DNA of 64,000 nt from Streptomyces sp. A2-16 (GCF_018128905.1 NZ_CP063808.1:3348001-3412000), one strand, 5' to 3'. Shown: positions 25,867-34,732, counted from the first letter of the stretch. Notes: generated from the letters alone by a model not told the origin. Translations and numbers: made by a program.

Positions 25867-27062
25867 AACGCGGGCAGTCCGCCGACGTAGTAGGTGCGGT
25901 GCCGGCCCTGCAGCGCGTCGAGCCGGTCCAGGGCGCCCTCCCTGAGGTCTTCGCCGCCGAAGTGCGGCATGAACGCCCACTCGCGCCGGAGATGCACCTC
26001 CTCCAGCCGCCCGCCGAGGGCCGCGACGTCCTCCCGCAGCAGCGCGGTCACGTCGCCGGGGCGGCCGTAGGAGTAGAAGGTCCGCACCTCGCTGCCGGGA
26101 TAGCGGTGGTGGTACGAGACGCAGTGGCCGGACGTCTCGCGGCTCGCGGTGTGCGCGCCGAGGAAGTAGAAGGCGTCCGCCGGGAGGCCGGACGCGGCGG
26201 CGAGGGTGGTGTGGTAGGCGTGGTGGCGGATCCGCGCGGCCAGGTCGCGTTCCTCGTCGGTGGCGTCCAGGACCGGCAGGATCCGGTCCGGCGCGACCGC
26301 GAACACCACGTCGTCCGCCCCGACCGGGCCGGAGTCGGTGCGCACCCGCACCCCGTCCTCGCGGCGCTCCACCGACGTCACGCGCACCCCGCAGCGCACG
26401 TCCTTCAGCTCCTCCGCGACCCGGCGCCACAGCGTGGCGAACCCGCCGACCACCGTGAAGTCGCCCGGATGGCCCAGGAGTTCGGGCCCTGGGTCCAGCA
26501 GCCCCGTCATCTCCGCGTACTTGACGAAGTACAGCGCGGGAACGTCGTCGTCGAGATGGCCGTAACCGGCCGCCGTGTACCCGGTGCCGAAGGAGTCGGC
26601 CATGGACCCCAGCCCGTGCTCGGCGAGCCATGCGCCCACGGGAGCGGCGAGCGCCCGGGCGGAGTGGGCGAGTCCCGGTTCCGCGATGCGGGGGAACTCC
26701 CGCTCCCGCAGGGCCCGGTAGCGCCGGAGGCCGCCGTCGCGCAGGAACGCCATCGACTGGCGGACGGCACCTCCCGAGCCGTCGAGGACGCGGTAGCGGC
26801 TGGTGCGCTCGGTCTCCACGTCCAGTTCGGTCAGCAACCGCGCGACCCGTTCGTATCTGCTGGTGCAGATGTGGCCGCCGAGGTCGTAGGCGCGGCCGTC
26901 GACGTGCACGCTCTGGCACTTCCCGGCCACCGTGTCCCGCTCCTCCAGGACGGTCACACGGTGCCCGGCGCGCTCCAGTTCGCGGGCGACCGCCAGGCCG
27001 CTCGGTCCTGCGCCCACGACGGCCACGGTTCGGGGGCCCGTGATGTCCCGTAACTCCTGCAT
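25773..27062 (-). CDS. FAD/NAD(P)-binding flavin amine oxidase-like oxidoreductase
   Basis: Start ATG 27062 has AGGAG at 9-nt spacing; a longer frame to 27158 is possible. The 429-residue protein has the Rossmann motif VVGAGPSGLAVARELERAGHRVTVLEE, then GRAYDLGGHICTSRYERVARLL, as in protoporphyrinogen oxidase/amine oxidase-like flavoproteins. GGLPAFELVECTVAHAQDLA near the C-terminus is the second FAD-contact segment. The substrate is unknown. It sits between the two inositol blocks, separated from the reverse operon at 27204 by a terminator, so it is a separate unit. Confidence 0.78.
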   Translation of the reverse strand: MQELRDITGPRTVAVVGAGPSGLAVARELERAGHRVTVLEERDTVAGKCQSVHVDGRAYDLGGHICTSRYERVARLLTELDVETERTSRYRVLDGSGGAVRQSMAFLRDGGLRRYRALREREFPRIAEPGLAHSARALAAPVGAWLAEHGLGSMADSFGTGYTAAGYGHLDDDVPALYFVKYAEMTGLLDPGPELLGHPGDFTVVGGFATLWRRVAEELKDVRCGVRVTSVERREDGVRVRTDSGPVGADDVVFAVAPDRILPVLDATDEERDLAARIRHHAYHTTLAAASGLPADAFYFLGAHTASRETSGHCVSYHHRYPGSEVRTFYSYGRPGDVTALLREDVAALGGRLEEVHLRREWAFMPHFGGEDLREGALDRLDALQGRHRTYYVGGLPAFELVECTVAHAQDLARHHFPPARGAEPATGS

Positions 27063-27157
27063 GCTCGTGACTCCTGGGTCGGTCGGACGTGGAAAGCTCT
27101 CATGGTCGTACGGAGAGATCACGTGACCGTAAACGGGCCCGGGAGGCGCGGTGTTCA

Positions 27158-27197
27158 CCCCTGTGTCCCGAGTGGTCAGGCACCCGGGACACAGGGG
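27158..27197 (-). terminator. Strong hairpin terminator
   Basis: A 13-bp perfect stem (CCCCTGTGTCCCG with CGGGACACAGGGG) with a 14-nt loop, positioned 6 bp after the stop of the reverse-strand dehydrogenase at 27204. It should end the operon that starts with the PhyH-family gene. Confidence 0.75.
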
Positions 27198-27203
27198 GAG
27201 TAC

Positions 27204-28208
27204 TCAGGCGGAGCGGACCTCGGCGATCGTCACCGGGCGGTGCTCGTGCAGGGACAGCGTGCACGCCTCGGCGATCCAGCCCGCCTCCAGGGCGTCCGCG
27301 ATGGTGCACGGCGAGGGCCGCCGGCCGGCCACGACCTCGGTGAACGCGGTGAGTTCGGCGCGGTAGGCGGCCGTGAAGCGGTCCATGAAGAAGTCGTGCG
27401 GGGTGCCCGCGGGGAAGGTCACACCGGGCTCGACCGAGCGCAGCGGGAGCTTGTCCTCGAGGCCCACGGCGATGGAGTCCGTGAAGCCGTGGATCTCCAT
27501 GCGGACGTCGTAACCCCGGGCGTTGTGACGGGAGTTGGAGACCACCGCGATGGTGCCGTCGTCGAGGGTGAGGATCGCGCCGGTGGTGTCGGCGTCGCCC
27601 GCCTCCTTGATGTACTCGGCGCCCCGGTTGCCGCCGACGGCGTACACCTCGACGACCTCGCGGCCGGTCACCCAGCGGATGATGTCGAAGTCGTGCACCG
27701 AGCAGTCCCGGAAGATGCCCCCGGAGGCGGCGACGTAGGCGGCCGGCGGCGGGGCCGGGTCCAGGGTGGTCGAGCGCACGGTGTGCAGCTTGCCCAGCTC
27801 ACCGCTCTGCACGGCGGCCCGGGCGTTGACGAAACCGGTGTCGAAGCGGCGGTTGTAGCCGATCTGGATCGGTACGTCGCTGCCCTCGACGGCCCTGAGG
27901 ACCTCGACGCCCTCGCTCATGTGCTTGGCGACGGGCTTCTCGCAGAAGACGGGGATGCCCGCCTCGACGCCGGCCAGGATCAGCCCGGGGTGGGCGTCCG
28001 TGGCGGCGGCGACCACGATGCCGTCCACGCCGGCGGCCAGCAGGGCCTCGGGCGAGTCCACGACCTCGCCGCCGAACCGCTCCGCGGCGGACTTGGCGGC
28101 CTCCGCGAAGGGGTCGGTGAGCACGAGCGACTCGACCGCGTCGAGTCCGGAGAGGGTCTCGGCGTGGAAGGCGCCGATGCGGCCGAGGCCGAGGATTCCG
28201 ATGCGCAT
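27204..28208 (-). CDS. Gfo/Idh/MocA dehydrogenase, inositol 2-dehydrogenase-like
   Basis: Start ATG 28208 follows AAGGAG. The 334-residue enzyme opens MRIGILGLGRIGAFHAETL, has the EKP lysine in FCEKPVAKHMSEGVE, and IQIGYNRRFDTGFVNA with DCSVHDFDIIRWVTG supplying the D-x3-H-type catalytic region. It resembles IolG of actinomycetes more closely than the paralogue at 23454 does. It is expected to use NAD+ on myo-inositol or another cyclitol. It is the last gene of a three-gene reverse operon with the SDR and PhyH genes and is followed by a strong terminator. Confidence 0.82.
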   Translation of the reverse strand: MRIGILGLGRIGAFHAETLSGLDAVESLVLTDPFAEAAKSAAERFGGEVVDSPEALLAAGVDGIVVAAATDAHPGLILAGVEAGIPVFCEKPVAKHMSEGVEVLRAVEGSDVPIQIGYNRRFDTGFVNARAAVQSGELGKLHTVRSTTLDPAPPPAAYVAASGGIFRDCSVHDFDIIRWVTGREVVEVYAVGGNRGAEYIKEAGDADTTGAILTLDDGTIAVVSNSRHNARGYDVRMEIHGFTDSIAVGLEDKLPLRSVEPGVTFPAGTPHDFFMDRFTAAYRAELTAFTEVVAGRRPSPCTIADALEAGWIAEACTLSLHEHRPVTIAEVRSA

Positions 28209-28264
28209 GGGGGTGCAGCTCCTTGAGGGTGTTTCCGGTGAGCGGAGAAGGAGGTTCGAAGGGG

Positions 28265-29041
28265 TCAGTCGAGGCCGCCGAGGACGTTCTGGTCCCAGTC
28301 GATCACCGATCCGGTGACCACGCCCGACCGGTCGGACAGCAGGAGGACCACGAAGTCGGCGATCTCGTCGGGCTGGCCGAGCTTGCCCATCGGCAGCTTG
28401 GCCGCGGCCTCCTCGCGCCAGTCGTCGCCGGCGCCGTGGAAGGTCTTCTGGGTCGCGTCCTCGCCCTCGGTGGCCGTCCACCCGATGTTCAGGCCGTTGA
28501 TCCGCACCCGGTCCCAGCGGTGGGCGTGCGCGGCGTTGCGGGTCAGGCCGATCAGACCGGCCTTAGCGGCCACGTAGGGCGCCAGGAACGGCTGCCCGCC
28601 GTGCGCCGAGGACGTGATGATGTTGACGACCGTGCCGGGCGCCCCCCGGCCGACCATGTCCGCCACGGCCGCCTGCATGGCGAAGAACGGCGCCTTCAGG
28701 TTGATCGCGATGTGCTGGTCGAACAGCTCGGGCGTGGTGTCCAGGAGCGTGCCCCGGGAGGTGAGCCCCGCGGAGTTCACCAGGCAGTCGACGCGGCCGT
28801 ACGCCTCGACGACCCGGGTCACCGAGGCCTTGGCCTGCTCGGCGTCGGCGAGGTCGGCGCGGACGAACAGAGCCTTGCCGCCGGCCGCCTCCAGCTCCGC
28901 CACCAGTGCCTCACCCGGCTCCGGCCTGCGGCCGGTGACGGCCACGACCGCCCCCTCACGGACGGCGGCCCGGGCGATGGCGGCGCCGACGCCCTGGCTG
29001 CCGCCGTTGACGAGGACGACCTTGTCGTCGAGAAGTCCCAT
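28265..29041 (-). CDS. Short-chain dehydrogenase/reductase
   Basis: A 258-residue classical SDR. The NAD(P) site is GGSQGVG at residues 13-19, and the catalytic triad is S145, Y156 and K160 in the PYVAAKAG segment. ISNLK-type packing is represented by IAINLKAPFF. The start at 29041 follows a GAAAGG-type site. It lies between the PhyH-family gene (18 bp upstream) and the dehydrogenase at 27204. It probably oxidises or reduces a polyol or keto-sugar in the same pathway; the substrate is not readable. Confidence 0.82.
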   Translation of the reverse strand: MGLLDDKVVLVNGGSQGVGAAIARAAVREGAVVAVTGRRPEPGEALVAELEAAGGKALFVRADLADAEQAKASVTRVVEAYGRVDCLVNSAGLTSRGTLLDTTPELFDQHIAINLKAPFFAMQAAVADMVGRGAPGTVVNIITSSAHGGQPFLAPYVAAKAGLIGLTRNAAHAHRWDRVRINGLNIGWTATEGEDATQKTFHGAGDDWREEAAAKLPMGKLGQPDEIADFVVLLLSDRSGVVTGSVIDWDQNVLGGLD

Positions 29042-29058
29042 GGATGTGCCAGTACCTT

Positions 29059-30225
29059 TCAGCTCGTGCGCCGGTCGGCGCCGGCCCGCAGTGCGTCCCG
29101 CAGCACCCGCGGGTTCCAGCCCTCGGCGAGCGCCTGACGTACGAGGTCCGCCTGCGAGGGCGGGGCCAGTCCGTCGACCGGCGGGTCGCTGTCGAGGTTG
29201 GTGGGGAAGGGATAGCCCTCGGCGCTCGCGGCGATCACGTTGTCCAGCCAGTGCGCGTCGGCGCCGTCCGCCCGGCGCCGCAGCAGCACCGGATAGACCG
29301 CGTTCGAGACCGCCTCCCGGTCCACGGTCTCCATCGCCCGACCGAAGGCCGAGGAGACCTGGAGCAGGTTGGCCGTGCGCCGCACGTCCGTGGTGCGGTT
29401 GGTGCCGGCCGCGTGGAACAGGGCCGGGTTGAAGAAGACGGCGTCGCCCTTCGCGAGCGGCAGCTGAACGTGGTGCTCCTTGAAGTAGGCCTGGAACTCC
29501 GGCCGACGCCACGCCAGATACCCGGGCTCGAACAGCTGCGAGAACGGCAGGTACAGGGTCGGACCCGACTCCACCGGCATGTCGCAGTGCGCGACCGCGC
29601 CCTGGAGCGTGAGCACGGGGGAGAGGCGGTGCACGTGCGCCGGATAGGCCGCGGCCGCCTCGTCGGAGAGGAAACCGAGGTGGTAGTCGCGGTGCACGGT
29701 CTGCGCGAGGCCGCCCGGGTTGACCACGTTGACCTGCGAGGTGACCTGGTACCCCGGGCCGAGCCAGGCCTCGGACGCCAGGGCGATCACGGGGTTGGCG
29801 TAGTAGTCGGCGAACGCCGAGGGGTCGTACAGGGCCGCCTTCTCCAGCGCGTTCCACACCCGCTCGTTGGCGCCGGGCTTCGCGAAGTGGTCACCGGCGG
29901 TCGCGCCCGCCGCGTACTGCTCGCGGATCAGCGAGTCGAACACCTCGGTGAACCGGTCCACGACCGCGTGATCGGGAAACGCCCCCCGGAAGACCACGAC
30001 GCCGGGTCCGTCGGCCAGGGCCCGCACCAGTTCCTCCTGGACCTGTCGGCGGTCCTTGGCGCCGAGAACGCGCTCGGCGTCGTACAGCAGGACGTTCTGC
30101 TCCACCCCGGAGGCGTGCGGGTGGTCGGCGAGGTCGGCCGTCCGCTCGACGAGCGCGCGGAACGAGTCGAGGTCGCAGTCCTGCTCGGACAGCCAGGCAC
30201 GGCGGTGTACGGCGGTGAAGGACAT
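29059..30225 (-). CDS. Phytanoyl-CoA dioxygenase (PhyH) family Fe(II)/2-oxoglutarate oxygenase
   Basis: A 388-residue protein with the facial triad of the family: H178-x-D180 in VHRDYH and distal H271 in FFNPALFHAAG. R282/R283 are placed to hold 2-oxoglutarate. The rest (VVVFRGAFPDHAVVDRF, SGPTLYLPFSQLFEPGY, PLAKGDAVFF) fits a double-stranded beta-helix. Bacterial members hydroxylate small molecules. Its place as first gene of an operon with an SDR and an inositol-type dehydrogenase suggests a hydroxylated, methylated or otherwise modified cyclitol as substrate. It diverges from a LacI-family regulator. Confidence 0.8.
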   Translation of the reverse strand: MSFTAVHRRAWLSEQDCDLDSFRALVERTADLADHPHASGVEQNVLLYDAERVLGAKDRRQVQEELVRALADGPGVVVFRGAFPDHAVVDRFTEVFDSLIREQYAAGATAGDHFAKPGANERVWNALEKAALYDPSAFADYYANPVIALASEAWLGPGYQVTSQVNVVNPGGLAQTVHRDYHLGFLSDEAAAAYPAHVHRLSPVLTLQGAVAHCDMPVESGPTLYLPFSQLFEPGYLAWRRPEFQAYFKEHHVQLPLAKGDAVFFNPALFHAAGTNRTTDVRRTANLLQVSSAFGRAMETVDREAVSNAVYPVLLRRRADGADAHWLDNVIAASAEGYPFPTNLDSDPPVDGLAPPSQADLVRQALAEGWNPRVLRDALRAGADRRTS

Positions 30226-30267
30226 CTGCGTCCTCTCGGTGACAGGGGCGACTCAGCGCTGTCATTC

Positions 30268-30279
30268 TTGTCATGACAA
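30268..30279. promoter_or_regulatory. Palindromic operator TTGTCATGACAA
   Basis: A perfect 12-bp palindrome in the 107-bp divergent gap between the PhyH operon and the LacI-family gene. The ATG inside it opens the LacI reading frame, but that start lacks a ribosome site. The site is better read as an operator, probably bound by the regulator itself. Confidence 0.6.
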
Positions 30280-30332
30280 AGGCGTCGAACAACCAGCAGG
30301 CAGCCATCAAAAACCCCTCAAGGAGCAGACGC

Positions 30333-31352
30333 GTGGGTCACCCCTACCCGATCCGGGAAATCGCACGTCAGGCGGGGCTGAGCGAGGCCACCGTCGACCG
30401 GGTGCTGAACGGCAGGGGAGGGGTCCGGGAGAACACGGCCCGCGAGGTCCGCCAGGCGATCACCGACCTGGACCGGCAGCGCACCCAGGTCCGGCTGGTC
30501 GGCCGCACCTTCATGATCGACATAGTGATGCAGACCCCGGAGCGCTTCTCCACGGCCGTCCGCGCGGCCCTGGAGGCCGAACTGCCCGCCCTGCACCCCG
30601 CCGTCCTGCGCTCGCGCTTCCACTTCCGCGAGACCGGCCCGGTGACGGAACTGACGAGGATCCTCGACCGGATAGCCCGGCGCGGCTCCCAGGGCGTCAT
30701 CCTCAAGGCACCGGACGTCCCCGAGGTCACGGCGGCCGTCGGCCGGCTCGCGGAGGCCGGCATCCCCGTGGTCACCCTGGTCACCGATCTGCCCTCCACG
30801 GCCCGCCTCGCCTACGTCGGCATCGACAACCGGGCGGCCGGGGCGACCGCCGCCTACCTCATGGGCCAGTGGCTCGGCGACCGGCCCGGGAACGTCCTCA
30901 CGAGCCTCAGCAGCGGTTTCTTCCGCAACGAGGAGGAACGCGAGATGGGCTTCCGCAGCGCGATGCGCGCCCGGCACCCCGAGCGCGCGGTGGTGGAGAT
31001 CGCCGAGGGCCAGGGCCTGGACGCCACGCAGTACGACCTCGTCCGGGCCGCCCTCGAACGGGATCCGGAGATCCGCGCGGTCTACTCGATCGGCGGGGGC
31101 AACATCGCCACCCTGCGGGCCTTCGAGGACCTGGGCAGGGAGTGCGCGGTGTTCGTGGCCCACGACCTCGACCACGACAACGACCGGCTGCTGCGGGAAC
31201 ACCGCCTGTCGGCCGTGCTGCACCACGATCTGCGCCAGGACATGCGCGAGGCCTGCCACATCGTGATGCGGGCGCACGGAGCGCTGCCGCCCGCGGGGCC
31301 GACGACGCCGTCGGCGATACAGGTGGTGACGCCGTACAACATGCCGTACTGA
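30333..31352 (+). CDS. LacI-family transcriptional regulator
   Basis: I choose GTG 30333, which has AAGGAG at 30320-30325; the upstream ATG at 30273 lies inside the palindrome and lacks such a site. The 339-residue product has a LacI-type helix-turn-helix (YPIREIARQAGLSEATVDRV) and a periplasmic-binding-protein-like sensor (DRIARRGSQGVILKAP, AYVGIDNRAAGATAAYLMG, VYSIGGGNIATLRAFEDLG). The VDRVLNGRGGVRENT region departs slightly from the usual hinge. It probably controls the divergent PhyH-SDR-dehydrogenase operon in response to a sugar or cyclitol. Confidence 0.87.
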   Translation: MGHPYPIREIARQAGLSEATVDRVLNGRGGVRENTAREVRQAITDLDRQRTQVRLVGRTFMIDIVMQTPERFSTAVRAALEAELPALHPAVLRSRFHFRETGPVTELTRILDRIARRGSQGVILKAPDVPEVTAAVGRLAEAGIPVVTLVTDLPSTARLAYVGIDNRAAGATAAYLMGQWLGDRPGNVLTSLSSGFFRNEEEREMGFRSAMRARHPERAVVEIAEGQGLDATQYDLVRAALERDPEIRAVYSIGGGNIATLRAFEDLGRECAVFVAHDLDHDNDRLLREHRLSAVLHHDLRQDMREACHIVMRAHGALPPAGPTTPSAIQVVTPYNMPY

Positions 31353-31401
31353 CGCGCCGTACCGACGCGTCCCCCGCGCGCCGACCGCCCCACCGGGGCC
31401 G

Positions 31402-32556
31402 TCACACCCGCACGTCCACCCACGAACCGCTCTGCGCGGACCGCGCCATCGCGTCCAGTACGGTCGCGCTGTGCACGGCGTCCGCCAGCGTGGCCCCGTA
31501 CGAGGTGCCCTCGGCGACCGAACGCAGGAAGCGGTACGCCTCCACGACCTTCAGGTCGTCGTAGCCCATCGCGTTGGCCGCGCCCGGCTGGAAGGCGCCG
31601 AACTCGCCGTCGCCCGGGCCCACGTACACCGTGCCGACCGGCTGGTCCTGGTAGCTCGTGCCGCGGCTGACGCCCAGCTCGCCCATGCGGCGGAAGTCCC
31701 AGAACACCGCGCCCTTCGTGCCGTGCACCTCGAAGCCGTAGTTGTTCTGCTCACCGACCGAGACCCGGCAGGCCTCCAGGACACCCCGGGCGCCGGAGGC
31801 GAAACGCACCAGGCAGTTGACGTAGTCCTCGTTCTCGACCGGCCCGAGCTCCCCGGTGGCCAGGGTGTGCCCGGCGGTGGCGCCGGTGGGGCGGGCGCGC
31901 TCCGGCAGGAAGATCGCGGTGTCGGCGGTGAGGGAGGAGATGTCGCCGAGCAGGAAGCGGGCCAGGTCGGCGCCGTGCGAGGCCAGGTCGCCGAGCACTC
32001 CGCTGCCGCCGCGTTCGCGTTCGTAGCGCCAGGTCAGGGCGCCCTGCGGATGGGCCGCGTAGTCGCTGAAGAGCCGGACGCGGACATGGGTGACCGTGCC
32101 GATCTCCCCGGAGGCGATGAGCTCGCGGGCGGTCTCCACGGCGGGTGCGTTGCGGTAGTTGAAGCCGACCGCGCTGTGCACACCGGCCCTGTCCGCCGCG
32201 TCGGCCACCGCCCGCGCGTCCTCGGCGGTCAGGCCCACCGGCTTCTCGATCCAGATGTGCTTGCCGGCCTCGGCCATCGCCACGCCGATCTCACGGTGCA
32301 GGAAGTTCGGGGCGGTGATGCTGACGGCCCGCACCCGGGGGTCGGCGGCGATCTCGCGCCAGTCGCGGGTCGTCGAGGCGAACCCGAACTGCGCGGCGGC
32401 CTCCTCGGCCCGCCCCGGCACGTCCTCGGCAACGGTCACGAGCTCGGGCAGCAGCGCGAGCCGGGGGTAGTGGTGGCGCACGCGGGCGTAGGCCTGGGTG
32501 TGCACCCGCCCCATCCAGCCGAATCCGACGACGGCGACACCGAGCGTATCGACCAT
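31402..32556 (-). CDS. Gfo/Idh/MocA family oxidoreductase
   Basis: Start ATG 32556 follows AGAGGTG; ATG 32583 is an alternative. The 384-residue enzyme has VVGFGWMGRVHTQAYAR at the NAD site, the lysine motif in WIEKPVGLTAEDA, and GSGVLGDLASHGADLARFLLG providing the substrate-side D and H. It is longer than IolG and resembles members acting on scyllo-inositol, anhydro-sugars or glycosides. It is convergent with the LacI gene at 30333 and divergent from the second LacI gene at 32669, with a TGTCAA/TTGACA repeat between. Confidence 0.82.
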   Translation of the reverse strand: MVDTLGVAVVGFGWMGRVHTQAYARVRHHYPRLALLPELVTVAEDVPGRAEEAAAQFGFASTTRDWREIAADPRVRAVSITAPNFLHREIGVAMAEAGKHIWIEKPVGLTAEDARAVADAADRAGVHSAVGFNYRNAPAVETARELIASGEIGTVTHVRVRLFSDYAAHPQGALTWRYERERGGSGVLGDLASHGADLARFLLGDISSLTADTAIFLPERARPTGATAGHTLATGELGPVENEDYVNCLVRFASGARGVLEACRVSVGEQNNYGFEVHGTKGAVFWDFRRMGELGVSRGTSYQDQPVGTVYVGPGDGEFGAFQPGAANAMGYDDLKVVEAYRFLRSVAEGTSYGATLADAVHSATVLDAMARSAQSGSWVDVRV

Positions 32557-32621
32557 GGGGAGCACCTCTTTGGACCGTTCCATTACGTGTCCAGCTCACC
32601 TTGGGTGCCGTATTCGCTCAC

Positions 32622-32637
32622 TGTCAAGCCTTTGACA
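32622..32637. promoter_or_regulatory. Operator TGTCAA-N4-TTGACA
   Basis: A 16-bp inverted repeat with perfect 6-bp arms in the 112-bp divergent gap between the oxidoreductase at 31402-32556 and the LacI gene at 32669. It is a likely autoregulatory site for that regulator and overlaps where -35 elements would be expected. Confidence 0.6.
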
Positions 32638-32668
32638 AGTCCCTCGGGCTCGTGGAACGGTCCATCGC

Positions 32669-33673
32669 ATGAGACCGCCGACGATCCGCGATGTGGCCGA
32701 ACGCGCCGGTGTGTCCAAGTCGCTGGTCTCGCTGGTGCTGCGCGGCTCCGACCAGGTGCGCCCGGAGAAACGGGAGGCCGTGCTGCGGGCCGTGCGCGAG
32801 CTCGGCTACCGCCCGAACGCCGCCGCCCGCAGCCTCAGTGAGCAGCGCACCCGCACGGTCGGCGTCCTCCTCAACGACCTGCGCAACCCCTGGTTCGTCG
32901 ACCTGCTGGACGGCCTGAACTCACTGCTCCACGACAACGGCCTGCGCATGCTCCTGGCCGACGCCCGGCTCAACCGCCGTACCGGGCAGGACCCGGCGGG
33001 CCCCTTCCTCGACCTCGGAGTGGACGGCCTGGTCGTCGTCGGCACACTGCCCGACCCCGCCGCCCTCGCAGCGGTGGCCGAACGCCTCCCGGTGGTCGTG
33101 GCCGGTGCCCGAGAGCCCAGGCTGCCGGGGGTGGACATCGTCGCCAACGACGACGAGCGCGGCGCCCGCCTGGTCACCGAGCACCTGATCGGCCTCGGCC
33201 ACCACCGCATCGCGCACATCGCGGGATACGGGGCCGTCGGCGAGCTGCGCCGGGGGAGCTTCGAGGCGACGATGCGCGCGCACGGCCTCGCCTCCGGGGC
33301 TCTCGTCGAGCCGAGCGACATGACGGAGGAGGGCGGCTACCGCACGACGGTCCGGCTCCTGAGCCGCACGGACCGGCCGACGGCGGTCTTCGCCGTCAAC
33401 GACATCGCCGCGATCGGAGTGCTGTCGGCCGCCGAGGAACTGGGGCTGAGCGTCCCGCGCGACCTGTCCGTCGTCGGCTACGACAACACGAGCATCGCCC
33501 GGCTGCGCCACGTCTGGCTCACCACCGTCGACAACGCCAGCCACGAGGTCGGCCGCCGCGCGGCCCGCTGCCTGCTCGACCGGTTCGAGGGGGGCGGGGG
33601 AGCGGGGCGTACGGATCTCGCGGCGCCGGTGCTGGAGATCCGGGGGACGACCGCGGGGCCGAAAGGGCAGTGA
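32669..33673 (+). CDS. LacI-family transcriptional regulator
   Basis: A 334-residue textbook LacI protein: PTIRDVAERAGVSKSLVSLVLRG helix-turn-helix, the hinge region YRPNAAARSLSEQRT, then a PBP-like core with TVGVLLNDLRNPWFVDLLDGL, DIVANDDERGARLVTEHLIGLGHHRIAHIAG and LSVVGYDNTSIARL. It probably represses the divergent Gfo/Idh/MocA gene and itself. The inducer is unknown; a sugar or cyclitol fits. Confidence 0.9.
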   Translation: MRPPTIRDVAERAGVSKSLVSLVLRGSDQVRPEKREAVLRAVRELGYRPNAAARSLSEQRTRTVGVLLNDLRNPWFVDLLDGLNSLLHDNGLRMLLADARLNRRTGQDPAGPFLDLGVDGLVVVGTLPDPAALAAVAERLPVVVAGAREPRLPGVDIVANDDERGARLVTEHLIGLGHHRIAHIAGYGAVGELRRGSFEATMRAHGLASGALVEPSDMTEEGGYRTTVRLLSRTDRPTAVFAVNDIAAIGVLSAAEELGLSVPRDLSVVGYDNTSIARLRHVWLTTVDNASHEVGRRAARCLLDRFEGGGGAGRTDLAAPVLEIRGTTAGPKGQ

Positions 33674-33691
33674 CGGCGTCCCCGGTCCCGC

Positions 33692-34036
33692 TCAGAGGTT
33701 GATCGCGTACGCCTTCCGCAGCGTCCGGTGCACCGTCCAGGTCGTACGGTCGCCCTCGCGCAGTACGGCCATGTCGCCGGGGCCCACCTCCAGCGTCGGC
33801 CCGCCCTCGACCTCGATGGTCGCCGAGCCGCTGATGACGACGAACAGCTCGTCCGCCTCCGTGTCGGTGACGACGCCGGGAGTGATCTGCCAGATGCCCC
33901 GGATCTGCCGACCGTCCTCGGACTCCCAGACCACCTTCCCGGTGACCTCGGGCGTCCCGGAGACGATCTGCTCCCGGGCGAGGGGCTCGGACTCGAGCTC
34001 GGCGTCGGGGATGTGCAGTACGAAGCTGTGGTCCAT
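33692..34036 (-). CDS. Small cupin-domain protein
   Basis: A 114-residue single-domain cupin. TEADELFVVISGSATIEVEGG and LEVGPGDMAVLREGDRTTWTVH make up the two cupin motifs, but the usual metal-binding histidines of motif 1 are replaced (ADELFVV), so it fits the DUF861/ureidoglycolate-hydrolase-like cupins. It could bind or isomerise a sugar or act as a sensor. It is convergent with the LacI gene at 32669, with 18 bp between. Confidence 0.75.
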   Translation of the reverse strand: MDHSFVLHIPDAELESEPLAREQIVSGTPEVTGKVVWESEDGRQIRGIWQITPGVVTDTEADELFVVISGSATIEVEGGPTLEVGPGDMAVLREGDRTTWTVHRTLRKAYAINL

Positions 34037-34159
34037 GGACCGACCCTAGCGAGATCGTTCCCGGGCCGTCCGTCGACAGAGTGTGCAGTGTCGGCGCAGG
34101 TGGGAGGACACTCCGTCGCGGACTGGCGGCGCCGCTGTGCCCGGGTGATCGTGGAGGGC

Positions 34160-34681
34160 ATGGCGGACACCGCGGACACCGAGCTCGCCGCGCCCCGGGC
34201 GCATCGGCACGACACCCGCGAGGCCGTTCTCTTCGGCGGCGTCTACGGCTCGGTCCTGGCCTGCTCCATGGTCGCCGCGCTCACCCAGTACGGGCACACC
34301 TCCCGGGACAGCCGCCGCTACGACGCCGCGTGGCTCCTGGTCACCGCCCTGGCCTCCGCCCTCGCCCACGGTTACGCCCACTACATCGCCGAGCGCACCC
34401 CGCACCGCCGCTGGGACGCCCTGCGCACCCTGGCCGACGAATGGCCCCTCGTCGCGGCCGTCGTACCCACGGCGATCGTCCTGGCAGGCGCCGGCTGGGG
34501 CTGGTGGCCCGCGGACGGCGTCGAGTACCCGGCCTTCGCCCTCAACATCTCCCTCCTGTTCACCCTGGGCCTGGTCACGGCCCGCTGGTCGCACCGCTCC
34601 TGGGCGGCGACGATCGGTATCGGGGCGGTGGACGCGATGCTGGGGGTGGTGGTCGTGGTGGCGAACGCGGTGATCAAGTAG
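34160..34681 (+). CDS. Small integral membrane protein of unknown function
   Basis: A 173-residue protein with about four or five hydrophobic helices (AVLFGGVYGSVLACSMVAAL, AAWLLVTALASALAHGYAHY, WPLVAAVVPTAIVLAGAGW, FALNISLLFTLGLVTA, GIGAVDAMLGVVVVVANAVI) after a short charged N-terminus. I do not recognise a family with known function. GTG 34151 is an alternative start, because GGAGGG lies very close to ATG 34160. It is not clearly linked to either neighbouring catabolic cluster. Confidence 0.65.
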   Translation: MADTADTELAAPRAHRHDTREAVLFGGVYGSVLACSMVAALTQYGHTSRDSRRYDAAWLLVTALASALAHGYAHYIAERTPHRRWDALRTLADEWPLVAAVVPTAIVLAGAGWGWWPADGVEYPAFALNISLLFTLGLVTARWSHRSWAATIGIGAVDAMLGVVVVVANAVIK

Positions 34682-34732
34682 TCCGAGAGAATCGGAGTGC
34701 GTCCGGGCGGGCGCACCGGGCAGCATGGCGTG

